Shown: piece after piece, positions 11,490 to 22,700 of the stretch
Numbering within the stretch: the first letter of the stretch is position 1
How the letters are laid out: the number at the start of each line of letters is the position of its first letter
DNA from: Molanna angustata
Lineage: Eukaryota; Arthropoda; Insecta; Trichoptera; Molannidae
Length of the DNA stretch: 64,000 nt
Reading direction: 5' to 3'
Assembly: GCA_963576475.1 (NCBI GenBank)
Contig: OY754970.1
Span: 36,421,447-36,485,446, forward strand
Program-made: the position numbers and the translations under genes
Notes under the pieces: model-generated
The model's input: only the letters and a program-made list of their open reading frames with translations
What the model was told of the DNA's origin: nothing
Database searches by the model: none

Positions 11490-12190
11490 TTGGTGTTTAT
11501 ATAATATCTGGTTAAGGAGTGTGCAACATTTTTTTCCGTTAGTTCAATTAGTGTTGCTAGAAATAACTGACAAAGAAAACTAGCAAACAAAGCGGAGCGT
11601 ACAAATACAAAAAGAAAATATATCATTTATAATGCAAAATTATTGAATGCTGCTGGGACATGGTATGATGGTGTCTGTATCTATTATTGAACTTCTGTGA
11701 CAAATGGTTGAGAACAGCAATGTAAGGATTAACTGTGTACCTGTAACAAAATATAAAGAATTGTCCTTAGAAAAGTTAAAAAAAGTACTTTATTTGTGTT
11801 AATGTGCTGTAATACGTTTACTATTATTTGCTATTTATGCAGATATTGTGGCTATAGAGAGCAATTTTAAAGCATTGATACATTTGTTCGGATAACGTAG
11901 CATTTATAACCAATTAATAATATTACTAGACCTATGGAGAGCTGCTCTATACTGCCCAAAATCATTTGACATTTCGCAGTTATTTGCTCAAGTGATAGCC
12001 AACGTCGCGCGTCAGGAGGATCAGACAGGGTACTTAAAGAAGAGAAAAAAAACATACTCTTTTTCCAGTTCTTCTAAAAACTTACCACCTTTGTAATTGC
12101 GAATAATTTATTTTGTAGAATTCAATTTTAATTTAAATCAAAAAATAAAACAGTATGTTTTAGATTCTATGTATATTGTTAATTGGTCGA
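11490..12190. other. Unassigned DNA
   Basis: No coding region or repeat is recognised in this roughly 700-bp stretch between two PLE-like termini. Confidence 0.35.
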
Positions 12191-12194
12191 TAGC

Positions 12195-12222
12195 TATTTC
12201 GCCTAATTAAGACATCTTCGAT
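12195..12222 (-). ncRNA. Hammerhead-like PLE terminus, weak
   Basis: The minus strand reads CGAAGAT, then a short pairing (GTCT with AGGC around a TAAT loop), then GAAATAGC. The order matches the other hammerhead-like motifs, but the first box has lost its CTGA and the stem is only four pairs with one wobble. Confidence 0.3.
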
Positions 12223-12505
12223 CGGACTATTACGGCGTGGGGATTCTGTTGGGTTATATAGGTGTAGGGTAGAGCTTACAGTTTTTTTGATTAGTCAGTA
12301 TCTGCAAACAGAGTATTAAACATAGATGGTAGGTGAAGACTATAGTTAAACTTAACATTTGACTGACGAATCCCTATATGAGTTTGTATACAGGTAGATA
12401 TATTTATTGGTGGGTTAGGTATAATATTTATTTATTTATATTGCTTGTGGATATTGCTATATGCTATGTATATGTATTTTGAGGTACTGGTAGATACAGT
12501 TAGTT

Positions 12506-13059
12506 ATATTGCTTTATTGGGGGTTAAAATGACTGGTAGGGTTGTGGAGAGATTAACCCGGCTGGAAAGTTAACTTCTATTAAATACCACGTAACGCCAT
12601 AGGTACTTGCATACCATCAGCAAGACTACCAGTAGGTCCTCCTCCCTAGCGTCCTCGAGTGGTCATCAAGGCCCCGCGAACCCCGGGCAATGTGTTTGTT
12701 GGCATTAACACCAGCCTCATAGCAGATGAGTGAGGGCGAGCGGCGAGTCTCTGGCGCCGTAAAACCGGAACCCCCCAGCTAAGGGAAGGAAAACCCCTAC
12801 AGAAAACCGAGCGAGGTATCACGCTTAAAGGTAGCAGCCCTGCCAGATGAAAGGTTAATCGCCTTTCCGCCCGTAAACCCACCGATTACGAAACCAAAAG
12901 AAAAAGAAACCGGACTGAACTGGAATCGACCCAGCAAAAGAAATAAGGATTGGAGAAGACTGGCGGTTGACAGGGAGGGATGGAGACAATTTCTGGAGGA
13001 GGCCAGGGTCCGTAGCGGACTGTAGTGCCAATGATGATGATGATGATATTGCTTTATTG
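12506..13059 (+). mobile_element. Internally deleted RTE-like LINE with 14-bp target duplication
   Basis: A 526-bp insert (12,520-13,045) lies between two copies of ATATTGCTTTATTG (12,506-12,519 and 13,046-13,059). Its first about 400 bp are GC-rich for the region and non-coding in the frames I read. Its last about 110 bp encode the RTE-like tail NKDWRRLAVDREGWRQ, then FLEEARVRSGL and a stop, followed by a (GAT)n end. A head joined directly to a tail, plus a target duplication, indicates a short derivative retrotransposed in trans by the LINE machinery. Alternatively the deletion occurred after insertion. Confidence 0.7.
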
Positions 13060-14098
13060 ATGTAGTTCTTATGTATTTGTTTATTTATATAATTTATGGC
13101 TATTCTTTTACTGTTATGTATAAAAAAAGGTTTAAGATTAAATATTCTTGAACAGCTAAAAAATCTCAAAACATAATAAAAATAAATGAATAAATCAATA
13201 TCTACAAATCGCTACTAATTCCCATTTAGATATTACTAATCCATAGATTTGATTCTGCCGAAAATAATTCATTGTTTCAGATCCATAGTCCACCGAAATG
13301 TCACCAAAATATTCTACATATCGAACCTTCACCGCTTCAACTTCCCTGGAATTATTTAACATTTTTTTAGCTCAAAGATCACTTAATTTGTCTATTTTCT
13401 CAAGCTACTTTGCATGCTCTGTATTCTTTTCTTGTGGTTCATATAAGTTTTATTTGATTTGATTAAACTTAAATTAAACGAAAAAAATAAATTTTGTCAT
13501 TTAGCTAGATATAAAGTTCAATCAATTTGCTTTATTCGACTGAAACAAATTTATTCTTCATCAGGAAGGCAAAAGCATCTTTCATGGAATAATCTCTGAA
13601 GTTGTTTTATTTCCAGTTTAATTAAAACGAATTGCAAAGTTAATTCGAAATAATATGTTTTCCTTTCATTGCTTTCTAAAGAAGGTTCTTCCAACTTTGT
13701 GACATTTCGTTAAGATTATTCATTAAGCACATAAGTAAAAAGGGAATAAAATGAAACAAGCCGAAACACAACGACCTCCCTCTCATTCCAATTCTGTTTG
13801 AGATAAATTGAAGAATTAAACAATGAATGAATGAATATGCGGCCTACTTGACTTCTCTTAATTCACAGTAAAGGAGATTGACCCTTTTTCGGAGACAAAA
13901 AATACAAAAAATAATTAACGTTAAGTCACCGATGACTGTGACTTTAATTTTGCCATTTACTTACATTCCATTTCTTATAATTCATTCATTTTGACTTGTC
14001 TTTAAAAAAAAATACCAAGTTATTTTCTTTCATTACATACAGGTGTATCATCTATATAATTAATTGAGATGACTTTTATAGCGAAGTTTTCGTGATAA
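13060..14098. other. Mostly unassigned AT-rich DNA
   Basis: Apart from the possible PLE terminus at 13,534-13,565 and a short AATG run near 13,821, I see no supported element. Confidence 0.35.
13534..13565 (-). ncRNA. Possible PLE terminus with intact CTGATGA box
   Basis: The minus strand has CTGATGA (13,565-13,559) and, about 20 bases later, GTCGAAT. The first box is canonical for a hammerhead, but I cannot find a convincing stem II and the GAAA box is altered. Its position and AT-rich context resemble the other PLE-like termini. Confidence 0.25.
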
Positions 14099-14099
14099 C

Positions 14100-14585
14100 C
14101 TCACCTCAAACGCGCTTTGAATATATCACAGGTTTTTGTAAGACTCGTGGAAAAAGTGAGTTTTCAGGTGTTTTCTGAATAGGGCCAAGTTGTCGATTCG
14201 CCTCAGTTCAGGTGGTAGTTTGTTCCACGAGGCAGGTCCAGCCACAGCAAAAGCACGATCACCGAAGGATGTTGTGTTGACTATATAATTTATTTCAGTT
14301 ATGTAACTTGGCAATCATGGATGTGACTGACCGAAGAAACGAAGACCGAAGAAGTCTGAAAGATATGTGGGTGGCCATGCCATGGATGGCTTTAAAAGTC
14401 AGCAAACATAATTTATTGTACTTGATTCTCTCTGGCACTTTTAGCCAGTGAATATTTCGTAGATGGTGGGATATGTGTGAGAATTTCGCGGCTCCGGTGA
14501 TTAGCCTAACAGCAGCGTTGAAGACGGATTGAAGTTTGTTTAGCTCAAGCTTTGACCATTACAGTAGTCCAGGCGGGATTAATAT
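14100..14585 (-). pseudogene. L2/CR1-like LINE reverse transcriptase, 3' part, frameshifted
   Basis: From the right end the minus strand encodes LDYCNG, then in another frame ELNKLQSVFNAAVRLITGA, SHISHHLRNIHWLKV and LCLLTFKAIHGMA. A third stretch at 14,314-14,126 reads GDRAFAVAGPASWNKLPPEL and FRKHLKTHFF. These are consecutive conserved blocks of the thumb and C-terminus of L2/CR1 reverse transcriptases. At least two frameshifts or stops break it. The 3' side has a GCG-rich AAAGCGCG...CGCTATAAAAG tail typical of L2 ends. Confidence 0.8.
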
Positions 14586-14596
14586 ATCTATACACT

Positions 14597-14862
14597 AGTT
14601 GCATGTAACACATGAGATCCAACTGTCGATGGCGATAGTATTTATAATTGAAGAATACATCCTTGCTTTAGATACCTTATATTCGGCTGATCATGATGGA
14701 ATACCTAATATATTTATAATGAATTGTATTGAAATTCGTAGAGCAAGGGGGAGACCAGCAAAAATATGGAGTGACAGCTGGACATCCAGATCACAACAGG
14801 CAGTCCCCGACTGAAAAAGCAGGCCCTCAGCCTAAAACCAAAGGAAGAAGAAGAAGAAGCAG
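14597..14862 (+). pseudogene. Short LINE tail preceded by a dispersed 60-bp segment
   Basis: The first about 63 bases match 5941-6003. Further on the frame reads RRARGRPAKIWSD, the G-R-P-x-x-R/I-W-S-D motif of RTE-like LINE tails, then degenerates. It ends in a (GAA)n run at about 14,843-14,860. Probably a small remnant. Confidence 0.5.
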
Positions 14863-14944
14863 TACTGAAAGTATGTATGTCTAATCTGTTATTTACCTTA
14901 TTTATTTTAATAAATCCTTAGAAACAGGTATATTGGGCTTGATA

Positions 14945-15290
14945 AGCCCAATACATTAAAAGGGAGAACTTAATCTAGTGACCAATTATAGACCGATATG
15001 CATGTCTGCAATTCCTAAGATCTTCGAATCGATAATTGCTAAGAAAATAAGTCAACCGATAAATACCTTATCCCTGTTTCCCAACATGAACTTAGCAAAT
15101 ATATCATAACTTTACATAAGCAATACAATATCTAGGAGAGGTCAAGTTTATTCCGTGTACAGTGACTTCTCAAAATCTTTTGACTAGGTTACACATTTCA
15201 TACTATTTTATAAGTTACGTGAATACGGAGTAGATGGTATCCTCCTATATTGGCTTAAAATTTACTTGTGTATCATACGCTTAGAGTTAG
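14945..15290 (+). pseudogene. Non-LTR reverse transcriptase N-terminal and core fragment
   Basis: The first frame reads KGELNLVTNYRPICMSAIPK, then IFESIIAKKI, which is RT blocks 1-2 (N-Y-R-P-I, P-K-x-F-E). After a stop and frame change it reads VYSVYSDFSKSFD, V.H, KLREYGVDGILLYWLK, covering RT motif A (the D of YSDFSK) through the helix after it. The block containing YADD is not present here. Clade cannot be fixed. The LINE piece at 15,875-16,610 could be the downstream part of the same copy. Confidence 0.7.
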
Positions 15291-15874
15291 GATTGGGAAT
15301 TAAGTTATCGACGCGAGAATTTAGTGGAACGGCAAAAAATGTTTTCATTTATTATAATATTTACACAAGAGTTTATTTTAAAATACAAGACCGAAAAGTT
15401 TTCTTATTTATATACTTTATTATCCAGCGATTGTAAATATTAAATTAATAAATTAACGATTAACGAGTTTGTAGAATTATGAAGTCTTATTTATTGTTAA
15501 GGCTAACAAATCAACAGTTTCTCTCTCTAAAATAAATTAACCATTTCTTAGAAAATCTCAAATATAAAGCGTGTTTTTAATTTTATTTTTTCCCCAATTA
15601 GCAAAATTATACTCTCTATAGTAAAAATATTGAATGTAGATTAATATCGAGTTGAAACATAACATAATTTATTATTTTTTTATATTATTATTTATACTTT
15701 CAAGAGAGGTAAAAGAGAGTTTATGAAGGTAGGAAGGAAGGTAGTTATATGTAGGAACACACATTCTATAGAACAATCAGCTTTACAATGTATCAATAAA
15801 ATTGGTCGTTTTAAAAATCTCAACGTGTCGTGTCCCAATCGGGAATTGAAATCAGAATATATATGATTGTAGAT
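15291..15874. other. Unassigned AT-rich DNA between two RT fragments
   Basis: No coding signal. It may be an insertion separating the RT fragments on either side, but I find no terminal repeats or target duplication to prove it. Confidence 0.3.
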
Positions 15875-16610
15875 TTAATTCTCTGAGAAACGGACGACAC
15901 CAAGTTCTTTGGAAATCCACTTACTCACTCACAGCAGCTGCAGGAAGATCTCGAGAAAATATTGTCCTGTACCAAGAAATGACAAGCTGCAATACAGATT
16001 GGAAGGAACCATTCTGAGATCAGTGAATAGCCAAAGGGATCTGGGTATTACAGTGTCTAAAGATCTCAAATGGGACCAACATATTTTTGGTATTGTAAAG
16101 CGAGCTATTAATATGACATATCTGATACGTAAAGCGTTCAATAATATTAAATACATTGAAGATGAAGACATTGCACTTCTGGAGAGAGTGCAGCGAAGGT
16201 TCACCAAACTGGGAGCGGGGCTTAAGGATTGGACATATGAGGAGCGGCTCCAAGCCTTGGGACTGACAGCGCTTAAAAAAAGAAGAATGAGGGGTGACCT
16301 CATTGAGACATTTAAAGTGATCAATCATTATGACTATTCTGAACTGCCCCATATATACACTCACAATCAAAATGAGCATTTGCGTGGCCATAGCCTGAAG
16401 TTGAATAGGAGTGTGTTTGCTCAGAATCCACATAAACACTTACTAAATAATATAGTGGTGGTTGCTTGGAACAGGCCGCCTCAAGATCTGGTTGTTGCTG
16501 AGAGTGTCAACTCCTTTAAGGATGGACTAGATGGATTGCAGTGACATTGTAACTCATTAAAGCACATCAGCTTTATGCTGCCTGCCTGTCACCTCAATAA
16601 TAATAATAAA
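15875..16610 (+). pseudogene. Non-LTR reverse transcriptase C-terminal half (CR1-superfamily-like)
   Basis: A frame just before 15,909 reads TDDTKFFGNPLTHSQQLQED, a decayed copy of the ADDTK catalytic box and the helix after it. The main 211-codon frame (15,909-16,544) then has SQRDLGITVSKDLKWDQHI, RAINMTYLIRKAF, LERVQRRFTKL, YEERLQALGLTAL, RRMRGDLIETFKV, LRGHSLKLNR and VVAWNRPPQDLVV, in family order. Two segments normally present (around the K-C-x-V strand and the LxPxLEY region) are missing, so it carries internal deletions and one frame change. It ends in an (AAT)n tail near 16,593-16,608. Confidence 0.85.
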
Positions 16611-16680
16611 CTATGCCATGAAGACTGACTAATTATAATTGTTTATATACCTAATAAATAAACAAGAAATAAGAAATATA

Positions 16681-16727
16681 AGCGCCCTTGGAATGATCCT
16701 GAATTATTAAACGGCGCTGTAGAAACA
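16681..16727 (+). mobile_element. L2-like LINE 3' end, fragment
   Basis: This is about 47 bp nearly identical to the 3' untranslated end of the LINE at 5313-5663 (GCGCCCTTGGAATGATC... TTAAACGGCGCTGTAGAAA). It is a very short 5'-truncated insertion or a remnant. Confidence 0.6.
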
Positions 16728-16741
16728 TTGTAGAAGTGCTG

Positions 16742-17426
16742 TAGAGAGCAAAACAAAATATATGACTCAATGTCGAAACCCATCTCAAAGAAGTAGAGGT
16801 AGCGTAAAGCTGGCAGACGAACGCTTATTTGAAACAGTTAACCAATTTAAGTATCTGTGATCTCTCCTTACGAAAAATAATGAAGAGGACATTGAAATCA
16901 AAAAAAGAATATCAGCAGGCAGTAAAACGTATTTTTCCTTATTGCCACAGGGAAACTCAATTTACATTATATAAGACCATCATTAGGACTGTGTTGACTT
17001 ACGGATACGAGGGACTGACACTGACCGTGAAATCCACCGAAGCATTAGATGTTTTCGAAAGGAGAGTCCTTCGCAGAATATGTGGTCCTGTGAAGGAAGG
17101 AGTTGAATCGCGCATAAAGAAAAATTAAGAACTGTATAAAATTTATGAAGCCCCAAAGATCTCAAACCATATAAGACTGCTTAGGTTGAGATGGGCTAAC
17201 GATGTACAGAGAATGCCAAACACGCGACTACCCAAAAAAATCATGGTTGGTCATCCGGAAGGTAAACGAAAGATGGGGAGAGCAAGAATGAGATGGGAGG
17301 ACGACATCCGGAGAGATGCAGAACAGTTCCTGCAGGTCCCTAACTGGAGAACGGCGGCTGAGGATAGAAGAGGTTGGAGGCCAAGGCTCGATTTGGGCTG
17401 TAGCGCCATCGAAGAAGAAGAAGATG
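16742..17426 (+). pseudogene. RTE-like LINE reverse transcriptase C-terminal region
   Basis: Frames in order read ETVNQFKYL (then a stop), LLTKNNEEDIEIKKRISAG, LYKTIIRTVLTYGYEGLTLT, ALDVFERRVLRRICGPVKEG. From 17,186 they read LRWANDVQRMPNTRLPKKIM, then GKRKMGRARMRWEDDI and NWRTAAEDRRGWRPRLD. This is the classic order of the endonuclease-reverse transcriptase tail (ERRVLRRICGPV through W-R-x-A-x-D-R). At least three frame breaks occur. The copy ends in a (GAA)n run near 17,407-17,421. The catalytic YADD is upstream and absent. Confidence 0.85.
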
Positions 17427-17550
17427 TAGAAATATTATTATGTTTAATTGATTCAAATACGTTACTATTTAGTTTATTATTAGTTTTAAAGATTCAACTG
17501 TGATTTTTTTGTCGATTGACCATAATGGATACATGTTAACTACTTAATTA

Positions 17551-17640
17551 TGATTCTCAGAGGACATCTAGAAAAACAAAAGTCATAATTTACAAAACAT
17601 CGCTACGCCCCGTATTAACTTATAGCTCTGAATGCTGGGT
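17551..17640 (+). pseudogene. RTE-like LINE fragment interrupted by a hairpin MITE
   Basis: The frame reads KTKVIIYKTSLRPVLTYSSE, then CWV, the Y-K-T-x-x-R-P-V-L-T-Y-G-S-E-x-W block of RTE-like elements. The match ends where the hairpin element begins, consistent with an insertion into this copy. Confidence 0.6.
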
Positions 17641-17649
17641 CTCGGACCT

Positions 17650-17835
17650 GGGGCGCAAGTCTGGTCCGACCGGCGAAATCAAAATCCTCGTTATTACCCA
17701 TATCATGGATATAATTATCATATGGAATTCTATGACATCTATAGATATTATGGAACTCCATATAATAATTATATCCATGATGTGGGTAATCGTGAGAGTT
17801 TTGATTTCGCCGGTTGGACCAGACTTGCTACCCCC
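17650..17835. mobile_element. Hairpin (fold-back) MITE, about 185 bp
   Basis: The two halves are inverted copies. GCAAGTCTGGTCC, ACCGGCGAAATCAAAA and CATGGATATAATTAT on the left reappear inverted on the right, with a centre near 17,743 and arms of about 75-90 bp bearing a few mismatches. No coding capacity. Another, split copy of the arms is at 4592-5136. Target duplication could not be fixed. Confidence 0.8.
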
Positions 17836-17966
17836 GAGGGCTACTCGTGACACGTTCCTAATATGTTCGATCTTGTCTTCATCTTAAAAATGTTTAAATC
17901 TAATTTTATAAATCATTTTTATATCTAATAAGCTAGTTTAAATTTTAGTCTACATTAAATCATATA

Positions 17967-19043
17967 ATTTATAGTGACCAGTTATTCCAGAACGAAATTG
18001 ATTCAAATTGGAGTGATTGGAACCTGTTGTTTACGGATGCTTCTAGAACTGACGATGACGGTCACACTGGGGCTGCAGTATATTACGAAAACGAGAAAAT
18101 TACTAAACAATTTAAACTTCCAACGTTTATCTCTGTTTATACTGGTGAGAGTATCGCAATTCTGGGAGCATTACGAGTAATTCACACACTAAATCTGTCC
18201 AAATCCATAGATCTTTCTGATTCCAGAAGTACCTTTCAAACAGTCTCCGATAATCCTTTTCTCCATACTTTTGATTCTATAATCCTTGATATTCGTCATA
18301 TGTTGTATTCTTTAAAGGATGAAAATCTTGATGTCGTTTTGGGTTGGATCCCAGGACACAAGGGAATCCAGGGAAATGAGACGGCTGACGAATTGGCAAA
18401 ATCTGCTGTGCAGCGAGGTTCGGCTTCTTCCTAAAGTAATAATTTCATACCCGATCTTCTCCCTTTGACTAAATCTTTCCTCACCTCTGAATGGACCAAA
18501 ATTTGGTCCTCATCTTCCCTCACCAGGGGAAGGAGATATGGTTCAATTCAACCAAGTATTCCAGTAAAGCCATGGTACACTTCTGTTATGCGCAATAGGA
18601 GGGAGATAACGGTGATAAACAGATTGAGAATCGGTCACTGTTGTACACCTGCTCATTTATACAAAATTAAGATAAAAGATTCTCCAGCTTGCGAATGTGG
18701 TGAGGAAGTGGGAGACTTGGACCATATCTTCTTTTCTTGTCCTCTCAACTCCCAATCCCCATCACTTTACCAATCTCTATCAAAATATAAGATCCCACTG
18801 CCAGTGAACATTCTGACCTTGCTGTATAGCAGTAATAAAAATATAATTTTTAATTTAATATCAAAATTCGTCAAAAGAAACGACATGAAGATTTGATTTA
18901 ATACATCTATAGGTATTTGTAATATTTATTTTTTTCGTTTTATTGTTTTTTATTGTTTACCAAACAAAGAGAAGATAATATATTATCTTTTAACTTGAAA
19001 CTGGCCGTAAGACCCATTTATTAGAAGTCATCTCGCCAAAAAA
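17967..19043 (+). pseudogene. I/Jockey-type LINE 3' end: RNase H and C-terminal domain, one stop
   Basis: One frame runs from about 17,967 to 18,896, broken by a single TAA at 18,432-18,434. It begins near NLLFTDASRTDDD and has the RNase H order: FTDAS, GAAVYY, ESIAILGAL, SDSRS, then VLGWIPGHKGIQGNETADEL. After the stop it continues in the same frame with RLRIGHCCTPAHLYKIK, CECGEEVGDLDHIFFSCPL (a CxC...H...C zinc-type motif) and a stop. RNase H plus this C-terminal motif is typical of I/Jockey-related elements. A 3' UTR of about 140 bp ends in poly-A, and AAATCATATA occurs at 17,957-17,966 and 19,044-19,053 as a possible target duplication. 5'-truncated and relatively young. Confidence 0.85.
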
Positions 19044-19160
19044 AAATCATATACGAAATGTTAAGATCAATGTTTGGTATGAAATTGTCAATAATTTTTA
19101 TATTAATTGAAGATCATTAATCATTTAAAATAAATAAATAAATGAAGAGTTTCATTTGAT

Positions 19161-19191
19161 CTTGACAATGCCAAGTCAACTTGGCGAAAAC
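19161..19191 (+). ncRNA. Hammerhead-like PLE terminus
   Basis: The plus strand has CTTGACAA, one T, stem GCCAAG (19,170-19,175), loop TCAA, stem CTTGGC (19,180-19,185), then GAAAACG. The stem is perfect. The first box is a decayed CTGANGA. It is the only clearly plus-strand member of the set. Confidence 0.45.
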
Positions 19192-19374
19192 GTTCGGTCG
19201 TTATAAAATATTGTGGTAAATACTTATTTATTTATTTATTAATTTTAAAATGGATTTCCACTCTGTTTACACAAAAACTCAAGGATCAATAATCAACTTA
19301 CGTTACTCACAAAAATTGTTAACAGCAGAAGCTGACCTTAATCTTATTTCAATCAACTTCATGAGTGCAGGTAA

Positions 19375-19640
19375 GTAAAGGTGATAAAAATAGGGAAGCT
19401 GCGATGGGCAGGTCACGTAGAAAGAATGGGGGATGAAAGAGTTCACAAAGCCCCAAGGTAGACGAAGCTTTGGTAGACTCAAGCTCCGATGGCTGGATGG
19501 CGTGCAGCGGGATGTAGGCGCTGTTGGTGTAAGGGACAGGAGGGGTGCATGCCAGGATAGAGGGACATGGCGAGGAATGCTGGAAGAGTCAAAGGTTCGC
19601 AACGGGCTGTGAAGCCATTGATGACGATGATGACATAATT
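19375..19640 (+). pseudogene. RTE-like LINE C-terminal tail
   Basis: Frames read GKLRWAGHVERMGDER, then after a frameshift RLKLRWLDGVQRDVGAVGV, a GTWRGMLEESKVRNGL end and TGA. The tail ends GATGACGATGATGAC. This is the same family layout as at 7990-8270. One frameshift is visible at about 19,455. Confidence 0.8.
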
Positions 19641-19736
19641 GTAAAATAAATGCTTGTGAAATACGCTCATAAAACATGTAGTCTTATTTCATATGAAAAA
19701 ACGAGTGGGTTGTGGCCAACACTAAACTCTCCACAC

Positions 19737-22700
19737 CACAAATATTGACAATGAAATATTTTATTCATTCTAAATTTTACTACCAAGAATATAAATTTTC
19801 TAACGATAGTATATTTTCATGTTAAGATAGACAAACTATTAATGCAGTATGGTGAAGAATTCTAATGTTGTATGAAATATTTTAATAAAAGCAGATAAAT
19901 TTTGTTTTAAAGGACGTTAGAGCATTTTGACAATTTTGACACGTAATATCATATGAAGAAATTTTTGTTATTTATGAAAAGCTAATCAGTTCGATGTTCA
20001 AGCTCTTTACATTATAACATGAAATCAAATTACTGAACTTTTCCATACATAAGAAATTTATCTTATTATATACATTTTTATTCATACTAAATTTTACTAC
20101 CAGGAAAATAAATTTCTATCGACAGTATATTTTTATGTTAAGATAGACAAACTATTATTGCAGTATGGTGTAGAATGCTTATGTTGTATGAAATATTTTA
20201 ATAAAAGCAGATAAATTTTGTTTTAAAGGACGCGAAAGCATTTTCCAAATTTTGACAGGTGATATCATATGAAGAAATTTTTTGTTATTTATGGAAAGCT
20301 AATCAGTTCTATGTTCAAGCTCTTAACATTATAACATGAAATCAAATTACTGAACTTTTCCATACATAGAAATTTATCTAATTACATTTTTATTCATACT
20401 AAATGTTACTACCAGGAATATAAATTTTCTTCCGATAGTATATTTTTATGTTAAGATAGACAAACTATTAATGCAGTATAGTGAAGAATGCTTATGTTGT
20501 ATGAAATATTTTAAAAAAAGCAGATAAATTTTGTTTTAAAGAACGCGAGAGCATTTTTCAAATTTTGACAGGTGATATCATATGAAGAATTTTTTTGTTA
20601 TTTATGGAAAGCTAATCAGTTCTATGTTCAAGCTCTTTACATTATATCATGAAATCAAATTACTACACGTTTCCATACATAGAAATTTATCTAATTACAT
20701 TTTTATTCATACTAAATGTTACTATCAGGAATATAAATTTTCTTCCGATAGTATATTTTTATGTTAAGATAAACAAACTATTAATGCAGTATAGTGAAGA
20801 ATGTTTATGTTGTATGAAATATTTTAAAAAAAGCAGATAAATTTTGTTTTAAAGAACGCGAGAGCATTTTCAAAATTTTGACACGTGATATTATATGAAG
20901 ATTTTTTTTGTTATTTATGGAAAGCTAATCAGTTCTATGTTCAAGCTCTTTACATTATAACATTAAAACCAAATTACTGAACTTTTCCATACATAGAAAT
21001 TTATCTAATTACATTATTATTCATACTAAATGTTACTATCAGGAATATAAATTTTCTACCGATAGTATATTTTTATGTTAAGATAGACAAACTATTAATG
21101 CAGTATAGTGAAGAATGCTTATGTTGTATGAAATATTTTAAAAAAAGCAGATAAATTTTGTTTTAAAGAACGCGAGAGCATTTTTCAAATTTTGACAGGT
21201 GATATCATATGAAGAATTTTTTTGTTATTTATGGAAAGCTAATCAGTTCTATGTTCAAGCTCTTTACATTATATCATGAAATCAAATTACTACACGTTTC
21301 CATACATAGAAATTTATCTAATTACATTTTTATTCATACTAAATGTTACTATCAGGAATATAAATTTTCTTCCGATAGTATATTTTTATGTTAAGATAGA
21401 CAAACTATTAATGCAGTATAGTGAAGAATGCTTACGTTGTATGAAATATTTTAAAAAAAGCAGATAAATTTTGTTTTAAAGAACGCGAGAGCATTTTTCA
21501 AATTTTGACAGGTGATATCATATGAAGAATTTTTTTGTTATTTATGGAAAGCTAATCAGTTCGTTGTTCAAGCTCTTTACATTATATCATGAAATCAAAT
21601 TACTACACGTTTCCATACATAGAAATTTATCTAATTACATTTTTATTCATACTAAATGTTACTACCAGGAATATAAATTTTCTTCCGATAGTATATTTTT
21701 ATGTTAAGATAAACAAAATATTAATGCAGTATAGTGAAGAATGCTTATGTTGTATGAAATATTTTAAAAAAAGCAGATAAATTTTGTTTTAAAGAACGCG
21801 AGAGCATTTTCAAAATTTTGACACGTGATATCATATGAAGATTTTTTTTGTTATTTATGGAAAGCTAATCAGTTCTATGTTCAAGCTCTTTACATTATAA
21901 CATGAAATCAAATTACTGAACTTTTCCATACATAGAAATTTATCTAATTACATTTTTATTCATACTAAATGTTACTACCAGGAATATAAATTTTCTTCCG
22001 ATAGTATATTTTTATGTTAAGATAAACAAAATATTAATGCAGTATAGTGAAGAATGCTTATGTTGTATGAAATATTTTAAAAAAAGCAGATAAATTTTGT
22101 TTTAAAGAACGCGAGAGCATTTTCAAAATTTTGACACGTGATATTATATGAAGATTTTTTTTGTTATTTATGGAAAGCTAATCAGTTCTATGTTCAAGCT
22201 CTTTACATTATAACATGAAATCAAATTACTGAACTTTTCCATACATAGAAATTTATCTAATTACATTATTATTCATACTAAATGTTACTATCAGGAATAT
22301 AAATTTTCTTCCGATAGTATATTTTTATGATAAGATAGACAAACTTTTAATGCAGTATGGTGTAGAATGCTTATGTTGTATGAAATATTTTAAAAAAAGC
22401 AGATAAATTTTGTTCTAAAGAACGCGAGAGCATTTTCCAAATTTTGACAGGTGATATCATATGAAGATTTTTTTTGTTATTTATGGAAAGCTAATCAGTT
22501 CTATGTTCAAGCTCTTTACATTATAACATGAAATCAAATTACTGAACTTTTCCATACATAGAAATTTATCTAATTACATTTTTATTCATACTAAATGTTA
22601 CTACCAGGAATATAAATTTTCTTCCGATAGTATATTTTTATGTTAAGATAGACAAACTATTAATGCAGTATAGTGAAGAATGCTTACGTTGTATGAAATA

